Origin: Caulobacter sp. | GTDB taxonomy: Bacteria; Pseudomonadota; Alphaproteobacteria; Caulobacterales; Caulobacteraceae | Assembly (NCBI GenBank): GCA_030683005.1 | Contig: JAUXMY010000028.1 | Coordinates: forward strand, 119,791-183,790 | Direction of reading: 5' to 3' | DNA: 64,000 nucleotides | In this document: piece by piece, positions 18,320-26,429 of the stretch | How positions within the stretch are numbered: the first letter of the stretch is position 1 | Layout: each line of letters begins with the position of its first letter | Notes under the pieces: generated by a model | What the model was told of the DNA's origin: nothing | What the model saw: the letters and a program-made list of their open reading frames with translations, nothing else | Database searches by the model: none | Translations under genes and position numbers: made by a program

Positions 18320-18940
18320 ATGCAAGTGCAAGTCTCCGGCAAACATGTCGACGTCGGTGAAGCCCTGCGAGAGCGGGTTTCCGACGAACTGAACTCCACT
18401 ATCGGCAAGTATTTTGATCGCGGCGGCGCCGCGGATGTCGTGGTGACGAAGGATGGCTACGAGTTCCGGGTCGACTGCGCCGTCACCCTGGCCTCGGGAC
18501 AGTATCTGCAGAGCCACGGCCTCGGCGGCGACGCCCATGCGGCCTTTGACGCCGCCCTGGGCAAGATCGCCACCCGGGTCCGCCGCTACAAGAACCGGCT
18601 GCGCAGCCATACCGCCCAGGCCACGGCCCGGCAGGCAGAGACGGCGGCGGCCTTCGTCCTGAAATCTCCCGACGACGACGAGACCGACGACTGGCAGGCG
18701 GATGGCCACGCGCCGCCGGCGGCCATGGTCATCGCCGAGACCGAGGAGGTCCTCAAGACGATGACCGTTTCGATGGCGGTCATGGAGCTGGACTTGACCG
18801 AATCCCGCACAATCGTGTTTAGGAACGCCGCCCATGGCGGTTTGTCCGTGGTGTATCGCCGGCCAGATGGAAATATCGGCTGGATCGATCCGGAGCGGAC
18901 CAAGTCACACAACGGCAATGGAAAGCGGGCAAACGCCTGA
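18320..18940 (+). CDS. hpf: Ribosome hibernation promoting factor (long form)
   Basis: 206 residues. The N-terminal S30AE/YfiA domain (MQVQVSGKHVDVGEALRERV, then HAAFDAALGKIATRVRRYKNR) binds the 30S subunit. A charged linker and the C-terminal dimerisation domain typical of long HPF follow (ESRTIVFRNAAHGGLSVVYRRPDGNIGWIDP). Long HPF brings 70S ribosomes together as 100S dimers in stationary phase. The start MQVQVSG is chosen over an in-frame Met 12 codons upstream because AGGGG lies just before it. It is the usual partner between rpoN and ptsN. Confidence 0.95.
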   Translation: MQVQVSGKHVDVGEALRERVSDELNSTIGKYFDRGGAADVVVTKDGYEFRVDCAVTLASGQYLQSHGLGGDAHAAFDAALGKIATRVRRYKNRLRSHTAQATARQAETAAAFVLKSPDDDETDDWQADGHAPPAAMVIAETEEVLKTMTVSMAVMELDLTESRTIVFRNAAHGGLSVVYRRPDGNIGWIDPERTKSHNGNGKRANA

Positions 18941-18994
18941 ACGGCGACGCCCGCTTCCCGTGAGCCGTCCCGAAGATTGCGAGCGTCAGGCGTC

Positions 18995-19459
18995 ATGAAT
19001 ATCGGAGACCTGCTGGAGCCGCGCGCGATCACACCGCGCGCCGGTGGCGGCAGCAAACGTCAGGTTCTGTCGGGGATCGCCGACGTGGCCGCGCGCAACT
19101 ACGGGCTGGACGCCGACGTCGTACTCGACGCCCTGCTCGAGCGTGAAGCGGCCGGATCCACCGGCGTGGGTCACGGCGTGGCGTTGCCCCATGCCCGGCT
19201 GCCCGGGCTGGACCGCATGCGCGGGGTGTTCCTGCGCCTGGAGCAGCCGACGGTGTTCGAGTCTGTCGACGACCAGCCGGTCGATCTGGTCTTCGCGCTG
19301 TTCGCGCCGCTGGACGCCGACATCGAACACCTGCGGGCGCTGGCCCGCGTCTCGCGCCTGCTTCGCCAAGGCGATTTGCGACAGCAGCTGCGGCAGGCGC
19401 GAACGCCTGACGCCATTCTGTCCCTGCTCACCCTGGAAGCCCGGCCGACGGCGGCCTGA
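18995..19459 (+). CDS. ptsN: PTS IIA-like nitrogen regulatory protein PtsN (EIIA-Ntr)
   Basis: 154 residues of the IIA-fructose/Ntr fold. The phosphorylated histidine lies in GVGHGVALPHARLPG (about residue 66). It is the terminal acceptor of the nitrogen phosphotransferase chain PtsP-PtsO-PtsN, which links nitrogen/carbon status to potassium transport, PHB and stringent response in alphaproteobacteria. ATG start 18995. The gene ends 7 bp from the convergent DUF1150 gene. Confidence 0.95.
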   Translation: MNIGDLLEPRAITPRAGGGSKRQVLSGIADVAARNYGLDADVVLDALLEREAAGSTGVGHGVALPHARLPGLDRMRGVFLRLEQPTVFESVDDQPVDLVFALFAPLDADIEHLRALARVSRLLRQGDLRQQLRQARTPDAILSLLTLEARPTAA

Positions 19460-19466
19460 CCCCGGC

Positions 19467-19727
19467 CTAGTGCACGGACACCGGCGCCAGCTCGTGCGCC
19501 AGGGCGGCGGCCACGGCCGAGTCGCGGTCGGTCATCACGGCCAGTCGTTCTCCATCGGCGCGGTGAACCGCGTACAGGGTCTGGGACGGATCGAGCTCGA
19601 AGCCCTCGATACGGCCCGTCGGCGTCTCGGCCATCACCTGGGCGGCGCTCACAGGGCGCACATAGACCAGGTCAGGGGCGCCGAGCGCGGCGAAAGCTTC
19701 CTTCGTCATCAAGAATTGGGGCGTCAT
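19467..19727 (-). CDS. DUF1150 family protein
   Basis: 86 residues beginning MTPQFLMTKEAFAALGAPDLVYVRPV, with the recognisable core YVRPVSAAQV and ...LYAVHRADGERLAVMTDRDSA. This small alphaproteobacterial family is almost always encoded next to an Hsp20 gene, as here (79 bp downstream of hsp20). Function unknown; co-occurrence suggests a role in the heat/protein-damage response. No membrane segment or signal peptide is visible. Confidence 0.85.
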   Translation of the reverse strand: MTPQFLMTKEAFAALGAPDLVYVRPVSAAQVMAETPTGRIEGFELDPSQTLYAVHRADGERLAVMTDRDSAVAAALAHELAPVSVH

Positions 19728-19806
19728 AAGACCACCTCCTTCAGGTACTCAACGCGGTCGCGCGCCGCCGGTTCAGCCGGGCGCGACCATTCGGGAGACG
19801 GGTTTG

Positions 19807-20232
19807 TCATTCGGCCGTCCGGATCGGGATACGCTGGACGAGGCGTTCCGGTTCGGGCCGGGCCAGGTCGATGTGCAGAAGGCCGTGTTCCAGCAGGGCC
19901 GCCTGCACGACCATACCGTCGGCCAGCACGAAGGCGCGGACAAAGCCCCGGGCCGCGATGCCCCTGTGCAGGAAGGCGCGGTCGCCGGTTTCGGCCGCCT
20001 CGCCGCGTCGACCGGAGACGGTCAGCTGGTTGCCCTCGACGGTGATCTCGAGCTGATCCGGGGCGAACCCGGCCACCGCCAGGGTAATGCGGACGCCGCC
20101 ATCGTCGCGCGCCTCGACATTATAGGGCGGATAGCTCTCGCCGGCGGCCTTGGCCGCCCGCTCGATCAGGGCCCGTGTATGGTCGAAGCCCAGCAGAAAG
20201 GGGCTGTCGAAAAGCAGAGGTCGTGTCGTCAT
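19807..20232 (-). CDS. Small heat shock protein, Hsp20/alpha-crystallin family
   Basis: 141 residues. The N-terminal arm PLLFDSPFLLGFD is followed by the alpha-crystallin domain (PPYNVEARDDGGVRITLAVAGF, ITVEGNQLTVSGRR, FLHRGIAARGFVRAFVLAD). The C-terminal tail has the I-x-I-type element RIPI. It is an ATP-independent holdase that keeps unfolding proteins soluble, resembling IbpA/HspD. It is followed by DUF1150. A Shine-Dalgarno-like AAGGA is about 14 bp before the start, unusually far; a thermosensor leader is possible but not demonstrated. Confidence 0.94.
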   Translation of the reverse strand: MTTRPLLFDSPFLLGFDHTRALIERAAKAAGESYPPYNVEARDDGGVRITLAVAGFAPDQLEITVEGNQLTVSGRRGEAAETGDRAFLHRGIAARGFVRAFVLADGMVVQAALLEHGLLHIDLARPEPERLVQRIPIRTAE

Positions 20233-20439
20233 CTTGACTGTCGGAGTCCTTGTCCAAGCGACTCACCGCACCCGCCGGCCCCCGAGAGGCGCCGGCCGCG
20301 CGGCCTGTACCCAAGGTGGAGACTGGCCTCGCCCGCCGCAAGACCGGGCGCGGCGGAGCGGCGACCGCTTTTTCGGCTTGTGTTGAACATAATAACGCGG
20401 TCAGGTAGAGTCGAGTTCGGAGATCGGGAGCTTCTCGCC

Positions 20440-21129
20440 ATGAAGCGTCTGGCTGCGCTGGCGGCGGTCTGCCTGATGGTGGCCGCCTGCACGACGACCA
20501 ATGTGAAATCCGCCGCCGGTCTGCCCGACGCGCCGCCGCAGAAGGCCCGGATCCTGCTGATCGAGCCGGATGTGAGGCTCAGTGTCATCCTTGCGTCAGG
20601 ACTGCAGGAACCGCGAGCAGACTGGTCGGCTTCGGCGCGAGCCAACCTGCAGGCGGCCGTTGAGCAGTCACTGCGGACGCGATCGCACGCCTACACGCTG
20701 TTCAAGCCCGAGGAGAACATGGACGGTCGAGCGGGCCAGCTTCTGCGCCTGAACGCCGCCGTGGGGCAAGCGATCATGCTGCACAGCTACGGCCCCTTCC
20801 CTCTGCCCGCCAAAGGCAAGGCGTTCGACTGGACGCTGGGCGAAGGTGCGACGGCGCTGGGCGGCGCGGCCGAGGCAGACTACGCGCTGTTCATCCACGG
20901 CGCCGGATCGTACTCGAGCGGCGGAAGGGTCGCGGTGATGGTCGGCGCGGCCCTTCTCGGCGTCAGCCTTCCGACCGGCGGGCAGCAGGTCCATGCCTCG
21001 CTGGTGGACCTGAAAACCGGCAGGGTCGTCTGGTTCAATGTCGCCATGGCCGCGCCAGGCGCGGACATGCGCGAGCCCGAGGGCGCGGGCCTGTTGGTCG
21101 AGTCGATGCTCAAGGATGCGCCGCTTTGA
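20440..21129 (+). CDS. Predicted lipoprotein of unknown function (first gene of M48 operon)
   Basis: 229 residues. A lipoprotein signal peptide (MKRLAALAAVCLMVAAC) places the lipidated cysteine at residue 17. The rest is a soluble periplasmic domain with ARILLIEPDVRLSVILASGLQEPRADW, a helical segment of about 30 residues, and a Gly-rich hydrophobic stretch (SSGGRVAVMVGAALLGVSLPTGGQQ) followed by SLVDLKTGRVVWFN. The last block resembles domains of outer-membrane-associated lipoproteins that report 'vectorial' beta strands, but no family is certain. The frame is open far upstream over hsp20; the lipobox decides the start. The stop overlaps the TTG start of the M48 gene by 4 bp. Confidence 0.75.
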   Translation: MKRLAALAAVCLMVAACTTTNVKSAAGLPDAPPQKARILLIEPDVRLSVILASGLQEPRADWSASARANLQAAVEQSLRTRSHAYTLFKPEENMDGRAGQLLRLNAAVGQAIMLHSYGPFPLPAKGKAFDWTLGEGATALGGAAEADYALFIHGAGSYSSGGRVAVMVGAALLGVSLPTGGQQVHASLVDLKTGRVVWFNVAMAAPGADMREPEGAGLLVESMLKDAPL

Positions 21130-22361
21130 GGCGGCGGGCCTTCCTGGCTGTCCTGCTGGCGACCTCGATCGCCGCCGGGCCGGCGTTCCCTGAGCCCAGG
21201 CCCGTCGGGCTGAGGCCGTCCCTTACGACCGACGAAGCCGGACTGTGGGACGCATCGGCCAAGGCCGAGCGTGGCGCCCGGCAATCGGCTGACTTCAACA
21301 GCGACCCCGAACTGACCGCCTATGTCCGCGGCGTGACCTGCAAGGTCGCGGCGCCCTACTGCGACGATATCCGGGTCTATGTGATGGACCGGCCCGTCTC
21401 CAACGCCCTGATGGCCCCCAACGGCTATTCCGAGGTCTGGAGCGGCCTCTTGCTGCGATCGACCAGCGAGGCCGAGCTGGCCTTCGTGCTGGGGCACGAG
21501 GCCGTCCACTTCATCGAGAACCACTCGATCGAGGCCTGGCGGGCGCAGAAGAGGCGCGCCAACGTGATGCTTGCTCTCTCGGCCGGCGTCGCCATCTCCG
21601 GCGCCGCGGCGACCGCGAACGCCCCCGCCGTCGATACGGCGCGATCGATCCAGGATCTCGCCAACGCAGTGATCGACGGCGTGTACCTCGCCTATGTGAC
21701 CTCGCTCTTCGCCTTTTCGAGGGGAAACGAGACGGAGGCGGACAGGCTGGGATTCGAACGGCTCGTGGCGGCGGGCTATGCGCCGGGCGCGGCGGCCACG
21801 ATGTGGCGAAACCAGATCGCCGAAGCGGCGGCGTCGGATTTCCCGCGCGTGCGGTCGCGCGGCGCCCGGGCGAACATCTTCAACACTCACCCGATCGGGT
21901 CGGATCGCGCCGCCGCGCTCGAGGACCTGACGGCGAAGACCGACAGGACCGGCGATCCGGGCCGCGAACGCCATCGCGCGGCGATCCGCCCCCATCTGGC
22001 GGACTGGCTGAAGGACGATCTGACCCGCCGGGATTTCGGCCAGACGCTGCACATCATCGACCGCCTTGCGGCCACCGGGGACGATCCTGGCGTGCTCGGG
22101 TTCTATCGCGGCGAAACCTATCGCCGACGGCGCAAGGCGGGCGATCAGGAGAAGGCGCTGGCCGCCTATCTGGCCGCGTCCAGGGCGTCGGACGCTCCCG
22201 TCGCGGTCTGGCGCGAACTGGGCGACATGCAGGTCAAGACCGGGGCGACCGGCAACGCCCGCGTCGCCTACGAGACATACCTGGTCAACGCGCCCGACGC
22301 CCAGGACCGCTGGATCGTCGAGGCCTCACTGAAGACGCTGACGGGAACCTCCAGACCATGA
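21126..22361 (+). CDS. M48 family zinc metalloprotease, secreted
   Basis: 411 residues starting at TTG within a TTGA overlap. A signal peptide (RRRAFLAVLLATSIAAGPAFPEP) directs export. The catalytic zinc motif HEAVH is at residues 124-128 and the third-ligand region NETEADRLG at about 201-209, both canonical for M48. The C-terminal third (GVLGFYRGETYRRR, YLAASRASDAPVAVWRELG, NARVAYETYLV) looks like TPR-type helical repeats, giving an architecture like BepA/YfgC, the periplasmic protease-chaperone for outer-membrane proteins. A hydrophobic insert lies between the two motifs (VMLALSAGVAISGAAA). It is the middle gene of an overlapping triplet with two lipoproteins. Confidence 0.85.
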   Translation: MRRRAFLAVLLATSIAAGPAFPEPRPVGLRPSLTTDEAGLWDASAKAERGARQSADFNSDPELTAYVRGVTCKVAAPYCDDIRVYVMDRPVSNALMAPNGYSEVWSGLLLRSTSEAELAFVLGHEAVHFIENHSIEAWRAQKRRANVMLALSAGVAISGAAATANAPAVDTARSIQDLANAVIDGVYLAYVTSLFAFSRGNETEADRLGFERLVAAGYAPGAAATMWRNQIAEAAASDFPRVRSRGARANIFNTHPIGSDRAAALEDLTAKTDRTGDPGRERHRAAIRPHLADWLKDDLTRRDFGQTLHIIDRLAATGDDPGVLGFYRGETYRRRRKAGDQEKALAAYLAASRASDAPVAVWRELGDMQVKTGATGNARVAYETYLVNAPDAQDRWIVEASLKTLTGTSRP

Positions 22362-22945
22362 TCAGGCCTGTTTTGCGCGGCGCCACGCTCGCCGCCGCCC
22401 TCACGCTCCTGGCGGGCTGTGTCTCGATCACGGCCGTCCCCGCCGGGCCCTACGCCGCCGGCTCGCACTCGGTCACGCTGGGCCGGACCTGGGGTGACGC
22501 GTCCGCTTTCACAGGGGCCCCGAAGGCCGTGAAGATGCTGACCATCGACGGCTGGCAACTGAACCGGCTCTACGTCATCGACGGGTTGAGGTCCGGCGAT
22601 TACATCGTGCGGCCGGTCAGCAAGGAGAAGCCGACGCCGAGGTTCAGGACAGGGATGACGCCGATTGAACAGGTCGAGCTTGTCGCCGAGAGCGTCGCCG
22701 CGATGGGCTACCAGCGGGTCGAAACCGACGGCCTTCGGCCGACAACCGTCGGGGGCGCTGACGGGCTGAGGGCCGATATCGCCGCCCAGACCCCCGAAGG
22801 CCTGAACATTTCCGGGATCACCCAGATCGTGGAGACCCGGGGGCGGCTGTATGTGATCCTCTATCTGGCCCCCGCCGAGCACTATTTCGACGCCACCCGG
22901 GCCGAGGTTGAATCGATCATGGCGTCAGCGAGGGTGACGGGCTGA
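22358..22945 (+). CDS. Predicted lipoprotein of unknown function (third gene of M48 operon)
   Basis: 195 residues; signal peptide with lipobox LAGC, lipidated Cys21. The ATG overlaps the stop of the M48 gene (ATGA). The mature protein has mixed alpha/beta character: LTIDGWQLNRLYVIDGLRSGDYIV, then EQVELVAESVAAMGYQRVE, and a final TRAEVESIMAS helix. No catalytic motif is recognised. Coupling to the metalloprotease suggests a cofactor, substrate adaptor or outer-membrane anchor for it, which is inference only. Confidence 0.75.
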   Translation: MIRPVLRGATLAAALTLLAGCVSITAVPAGPYAAGSHSVTLGRTWGDASAFTGAPKAVKMLTIDGWQLNRLYVIDGLRSGDYIVRPVSKEKPTPRFRTGMTPIEQVELVAESVAAMGYQRVETDGLRPTTVGGADGLRADIAAQTPEGLNISGITQIVETRGRLYVILYLAPAEHYFDATRAEVESIMASARVTG

Positions 22946-23144
22946 CCACAACCTTCCTGGGTTGAATTTTTCGCCCTCCGGCGTTAACCCTAAGGTATTC
23001 AGGAAGAAAATTCCTTCGGTAGGCGAGGGAGTGCATCTTTCTGCCAATCGGCCGCAGTGACGGCCCTCGTCCGCGCGAACCGCGGCGAGACCCGAGTCCC
23101 CGCCTCGAGACGGGGGCCGGAGCAATGTCGAAGGGAAACGCACC

Positions 23145-23480
23145 ATGGCCATGGCCATCAATGACTTCGAGTCCCCCGAGGGCGGTACACGTGACCGCCT
23201 TGCCCGCACGCTGGCTGTCGCCGGCGCGATCTACGGCCTGATGGCCGCCATTACCGGAGCGGTGGCGGTGGCCGGCGTGTTCGGACTGGCCGGCCTGGCG
23301 GCGGACCCCGCCTCGGTGGCGCCCGCCCAGCTGCTGGGTCTGCCCTGGAGCCTGGCGGCCGGCGCTGCCGGAAGCGGCCCCGCGGCCAGCCTTGGGGTCA
23401 CGCTTGGGGCGCTGGCGCTGAACCTGGCGGTGCTGCTGCTCGGCTCCCGGCTGGTCCGTGGACGGACGGCACGCGCCTGA
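23145..23480 (+). CDS. Small membrane protein of unknown function
   Basis: 111 residues with two predicted membrane helices: AVAGAIYGLMAAITGAVAV (about 25-43, extended to 50) and LGVTLGALALNLAVLLLG (about 83-100), separated by a Pro/Ala/Gly-rich periplasmic or cytoplasmic loop. No family recognised. The upstream gap of 199 bp (22946-23144) shows nothing else codable. It is followed by a strong hairpin at 23509. An initiation alternative two codons later (second Met) is possible. Confidence 0.55.
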   Translation: MAMAINDFESPEGGTRDRLARTLAVAGAIYGLMAAITGAVAVAGVFGLAGLAADPASVAPAQLLGLPWSLAAGAAGSGPAASLGVTLGALALNLAVLLLGSRLVRGRTARA

Positions 23481-23508
23481 AGCGTGATCGCCACACCCCG
23501 GAAATGGC

Positions 23509-23538
23509 AAAGGCCGCCCGGTTTACCGGGCGGCCTTT
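23509..23538. terminator. Strong bidirectional terminator hairpin
   Basis: Perfect 13-bp stem AAAGGCCGCCCGG / CCGGGCGGCCTTT with a 4-nt loop TTTA. It lies between the small membrane protein gene (plus) and the 3' end of tRNA-Ala (minus, 3 bp away) and can terminate both. Confidence 0.85.
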
Positions 23539-23540
23539 GT

Positions 23541-23616
23541 TGGTGGAGCTAAGCGGAGTCGAACCGCTGACCTCTTGAATGCCATTCAAGCGCTCTACCA
23601 GCTGAGCTATAGCCCC
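23541..23616 (-). tRNA. tRNA-Ala (anticodon GGC)
   Basis: 76 nt with encoded CCA. Acceptor stem GGGGCTA pairs with TAGCTCC (one G-T pair). D-arm GCTCAGCTGGTAGAGC, anticodon arm CTTGAATGGCATTCAAG with GGC, T-arm CAGCGGTTCGACTCCGCT. Confidence 0.97.
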
Positions 23617-23663
23617 GAAAAGTCCGGGTTCCCGCAACCGGCTGCCCGGCGGCGAGGGCGCGA

Positions 23664-23692
23664 CTTCTATGCCGTGATCCCTCGCCGATCAA
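23664..23692 (-). promoter_or_regulatory. Predicted promoter for tRNA-Ala
   Basis: On the minus strand TTGATC (23692-23687), 17 bp spacer, TAGAAG (23669-23664), about 48 bp before the tRNA 5' end. Motif-based. Confidence 0.4.
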
Positions 23693-23737
23693 GGCCCCGC
23701 GCCGGTATTTTTTGCGGGGCCTCTCCGGAGCGGAAGT

Positions 23738-24217
23738 CTAGCGGTCGTCGGTGTCGTCTTCGCCCGGCAGACCGTCGATTTCGTCCTCGGGGAAGTCGTC
23801 CTCGTCTTCGTCCTCAAGGAAGGGCACATCCTCGTCGGCGTCGTCGGCGAGATCCTCGTCGGCGGCGAAGTCAACGCCCAGGTCGTCGGCGGCGGGCGCC
23901 GGCGCAGCGCCGTCGGCGTCCGCATCATCGTCGGTCTCGATCGGCTCGACCGCGGCCTCGTCGTCGATTTCCGGCGTCTGGTCGGGCTCTTCCTCGAAGC
24001 CGTCCGCGTCGGGGTCGGGCGTCTTGACCTCCTTCTCGGGCTCGTCCTCGTAGTCGGGCGTCGACGACCGGGCGCGAACGCGGCGATTGCGCAGCGCTTC
24101 TTCCGGGTCAAACGTCTCGCCACACTTGGGGCAGGCGGCCGGGCGACGGCCAAGATCGTAGAATTTGGACGAACAGGTGGGGCAGATCTGTTTTGCGCCC
24201 AGTTCGGGATTTGCCAA
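23738..24217 (-). CDS. TIGR02300 family protein (zinc-ribbon start, acidic tail)
   Basis: 159 residues starting at TTG ([14 protein letters not shown]). The N-terminus is a compact zinc-ribbon: CPTC at about 12-15 and CPKCG about 17 residues later. From about residue 45 the chain is almost entirely Asp/Glu/Pro/Ala, a long disordered acidic tail ending GEDDTDDR. This is a known alphaproteobacterial family of unknown function. The start is chosen because AGAGGA lies 9-10 bp upstream and homologues begin with this segment; the longer ATG frame (to 24418) runs over the aroA promoter and start. Divergent from aroA. Confidence 0.85.
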   Translation of the reverse strand: MANPELGAKQICPTCSSKFYDLGRRPAACPKCGETFDPEEALRNRRVRARSSTPDYEDEPEKEVKTPDPDADGFEEEPDQTPEIDDEAAVEPIETDDDADADGAAPAPAADDLGVDFAADEDLADDADEDVPFLEDEDEDDFPEDEIDGLPGEDDTDDR

Positions 24218-24334
24218 GGGGCGATATCCTCTGAAGGGTCTTGCGAAAGCGGCGGCTCCCTTGCCACGCGGCGGGGGCGCTGTCAAAAGCAAAACCCCTT
24301 GTTTCCCCCGACCTTTCCCGGAGTTTCGCCCGGC

Positions 24335-25654
24335 ATGACCACCGCCGTGCTTACGGCCCGCCCCGGCGCGGCGCTGCGGGGACGCCTTCGCGTCCCCGGC
24401 GACAAGTCGATTTCCCACCGCGCCCTGATCCTCGGCGCCCTCGCAACCGGCCGCACCACGGTGACCGGCCTGCTCGAGGGCGATGACGTCCTCGCCACCG
24501 CCCGGGCGATGCGGGCCTTCGGCGCCGACGTCGTCCGCACCGGCGAGGGCGCCTGGACCATCGACGGCAAGGGCGGTTTTTCAGAACCCGCCGACGTCAT
24601 CGACTGCGGCAACGCCGGCACCGGCGTGCGCCTGATCATGGGCGCCGCCGCGGCCTTCCCGATCAGCGCCACCTTCACCGGCGACGGCTCGTTGCGGAAG
24701 CGGCCGATGGGCCGGGTGCTGGAGCCGCTCGGCCGCATGGGCGCGACCTGGATCGCCCGGGAAGGCGACCGCCTGCCGCTGACCCTGAAGGGCGGCGGAC
24801 TGGGCGCCCTGTCCTACACCCTGCCGATGGCCTCGGCCCAGGTAAAGTCGGCGGTGCTGCTCGCCGGCCTCGGCGCGGACGGCCCGGTCGAGGTCGCCGA
24901 GCCCGAGCCGACCCGCGATCACACCGAGCGGATGCTCAGGGCGTTCGGCGCCAGGCTGACCGTCGCCGACCACAACGACCGGCGGGTCGTCACGCTGCAG
25001 CCCGGCGCCAGGCTGACGGGCGGCCACGTCGCCGTGCCGGCCGACCCTTCGAGCGCCGCCTTCCCGATCGTGGCCGCCCTGATCACCCCGGGTTCGGAGG
25101 TGACGGTCGAGGGCGTCATGCTCAATCCGCTGCGCACCGGCCTGTTCGACACCCTGCGCGAGATGGGCGCCGACCTGACCATCACCGACCGCCGGGACGC
25201 GAGCGGCGAGGAGGTCGGCGACATCACCGCCCGGCACTCGGCGCTAAAGGGCGTCGTCGTGCCGCCGGATCGCGCGCCCAGCATGATCGACGAGTATCCC
25301 ATACTCGCCGTCGCCGCCGCCTTCGCCACCGGCGACACGGTGATGCGCGGCGTCGGGGAGATGCGGGTCAAGGAAAGCGACCGCATCGCGCTGATGGCGG
25401 CCGGGCTGGAGGCCTGCGGCGTCGATGTCGAGGAGGAGCCGGAGGGCTTCATCGTCCACGGGACCGGCCAGGCGCCGAAGGGCGGCGCGCTGGTCGAGAC
25501 CCACGGCGATCACCGCATCGCCATGAGCCACCTGATCCTGGGCCTGGCCGCCCGCGAGCCGGTGCGCGTCGACGAGCCTGGCATGATCGCCACCAGCTTC
25601 CCGACCTTCGCCGGCCTGATGCGCGGGCTGGGCGGCGACATCGCGGAGGGCTGA
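24335..25654 (+). CDS. aroA: 3-phosphoshikimate 1-carboxyvinyltransferase (EPSP synthase)
   Basis: 439 residues. Characteristic motifs: [17 protein letters not shown] (PEP/shikimate-3-phosphate binding), the [15 protein letters not shown] loop, [12 protein letters not shown], and [17 protein letters not shown]. The alanine in GNAGT-A (GNAGTGVR) places it with class II-like enzymes of alphaproteobacteria, some of which are glyphosate tolerant; that property is not provable here. It condenses PEP with shikimate-3-phosphate in the shikimate pathway. The start [10 protein letters not shown] is preferred over an upstream in-frame ATG. It heads the aroA-cmk-rpsA run. Confidence 0.96.
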   Translation: MTTAVLTARPGAALRGRLRVPGDKSISHRALILGALATGRTTVTGLLEGDDVLATARAMRAFGADVVRTGEGAWTIDGKGGFSEPADVIDCGNAGTGVRLIMGAAAAFPISATFTGDGSLRKRPMGRVLEPLGRMGATWIAREGDRLPLTLKGGGLGALSYTLPMASAQVKSAVLLAGLGADGPVEVAEPEPTRDHTERMLRAFGARLTVADHNDRRVVTLQPGARLTGGHVAVPADPSSAAFPIVAALITPGSEVTVEGVMLNPLRTGLFDTLREMGADLTITDRRDASGEEVGDITARHSALKGVVVPPDRAPSMIDEYPILAVAAAFATGDTVMRGVGEMRVKESDRIALMAAGLEACGVDVEEEPEGFIVHGTGQAPKGGALVETHGDHRIAMSHLILGLAAREPVRVDEPGMIATSFPTFAGLMRGLGGDIAEG

Positions 25655-25657
25655 GGC

Positions 25658-26308
25658 TTGGGGTTCGTCATCGCCGTCGATGGCCCGGCCGCCTCTGGCA
25701 AGGGCACGATCGCCGTCAAGCTGGGCACGCTGTACGGCTATCCGGTGCTCGATTCCGGCCTGCTTTACCGGGCCGTCGGGGTGAAGGTGCTGGAGCGCGG
25801 TCAGGACCTGGACGATCCGGTCGCGGCGCTGGACGCCGCCCGGACCCTTGATCCCGCCGAGCTGGAGCAACCCCGCGTCCGCACCCGCGCCGCCGGCGAG
25901 GCCGCCAGCCGGGTGGCGGTCCACTCACCCGTCCGCCAGGCCCTGCGCGAGTTTCAGCAAGTGTTCGCGGCCCGGGAGCCCGGGGCGGTCATCGACGGCC
26001 GCGACATCGGCACCGTCATAGCCCCGCATGCCCCGGCCAAGCTCTATGTCACCGCCACGCCGGAGACCCGGGCGGAGCGCCGCTGGAAGCAGCTGACCGG
26101 CCAGGGCGAGGCCGTCAGCCTCGAGGACATCCTGGCCGACATCCGTGTTCGGGACGAACGCGACAGCGCCCGCGCCGACTCGCCGATGACCATGGCGGTG
26201 GACGCGGTCTTGCTCGACACGACTGAAATGACTATAGACGCGGCCTTCGATGCGGCCCGCCGCATCGTCGAGACGGCGCGCAGCCGGTGGGAAACCACCC
26301 AGGGCTAA
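25658..26308 (+). CDS. cmk: Cytidylate kinase
   Basis: 216 residues with TTG start 3 bp after aroA. P-loop DGPAASGKGTIAVKLG, the CMP-binding DSGLLYRAVG, the IDGRDIGTVIAPHAPAKLYVTA block and the lid RDERDSARADSPM are all typical. It phosphorylates CMP and dCMP using ATP. aroA-cmk-rpsA is a conserved proteobacterial gene order. Confidence 0.96.
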   Translation: MGFVIAVDGPAASGKGTIAVKLGTLYGYPVLDSGLLYRAVGVKVLERGQDLDDPVAALDAARTLDPAELEQPRVRTRAAGEAASRVAVHSPVRQALREFQQVFAAREPGAVIDGRDIGTVIAPHAPAKLYVTATPETRAERRWKQLTGQGEAVSLEDILADIRVRDERDSARADSPMTMAVDAVLLDTTEMTIDAAFDAARRIVETARSRWETTQG

Positions 26309-26429
26309 TCCAACGCGCCGGACCTCGATGGCCGCGGGCGCAAAAAACTCCAGAAAACCCAGGAACGCCCGGACTCCGTGGCAATCCCGCCCATGGCGCG
26401 TTCCGCAAGCAGAAATGACCTGATCACCT

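Noticed and set aside
20233..20439. Heat-shock (sigma-32) promoter or ROSE-type thermosensor before hsp20
   Set aside because: No CTTGAA/CCCCAT pair and no convincing hairpin hiding the Shine-Dalgarno could be identified by eye.
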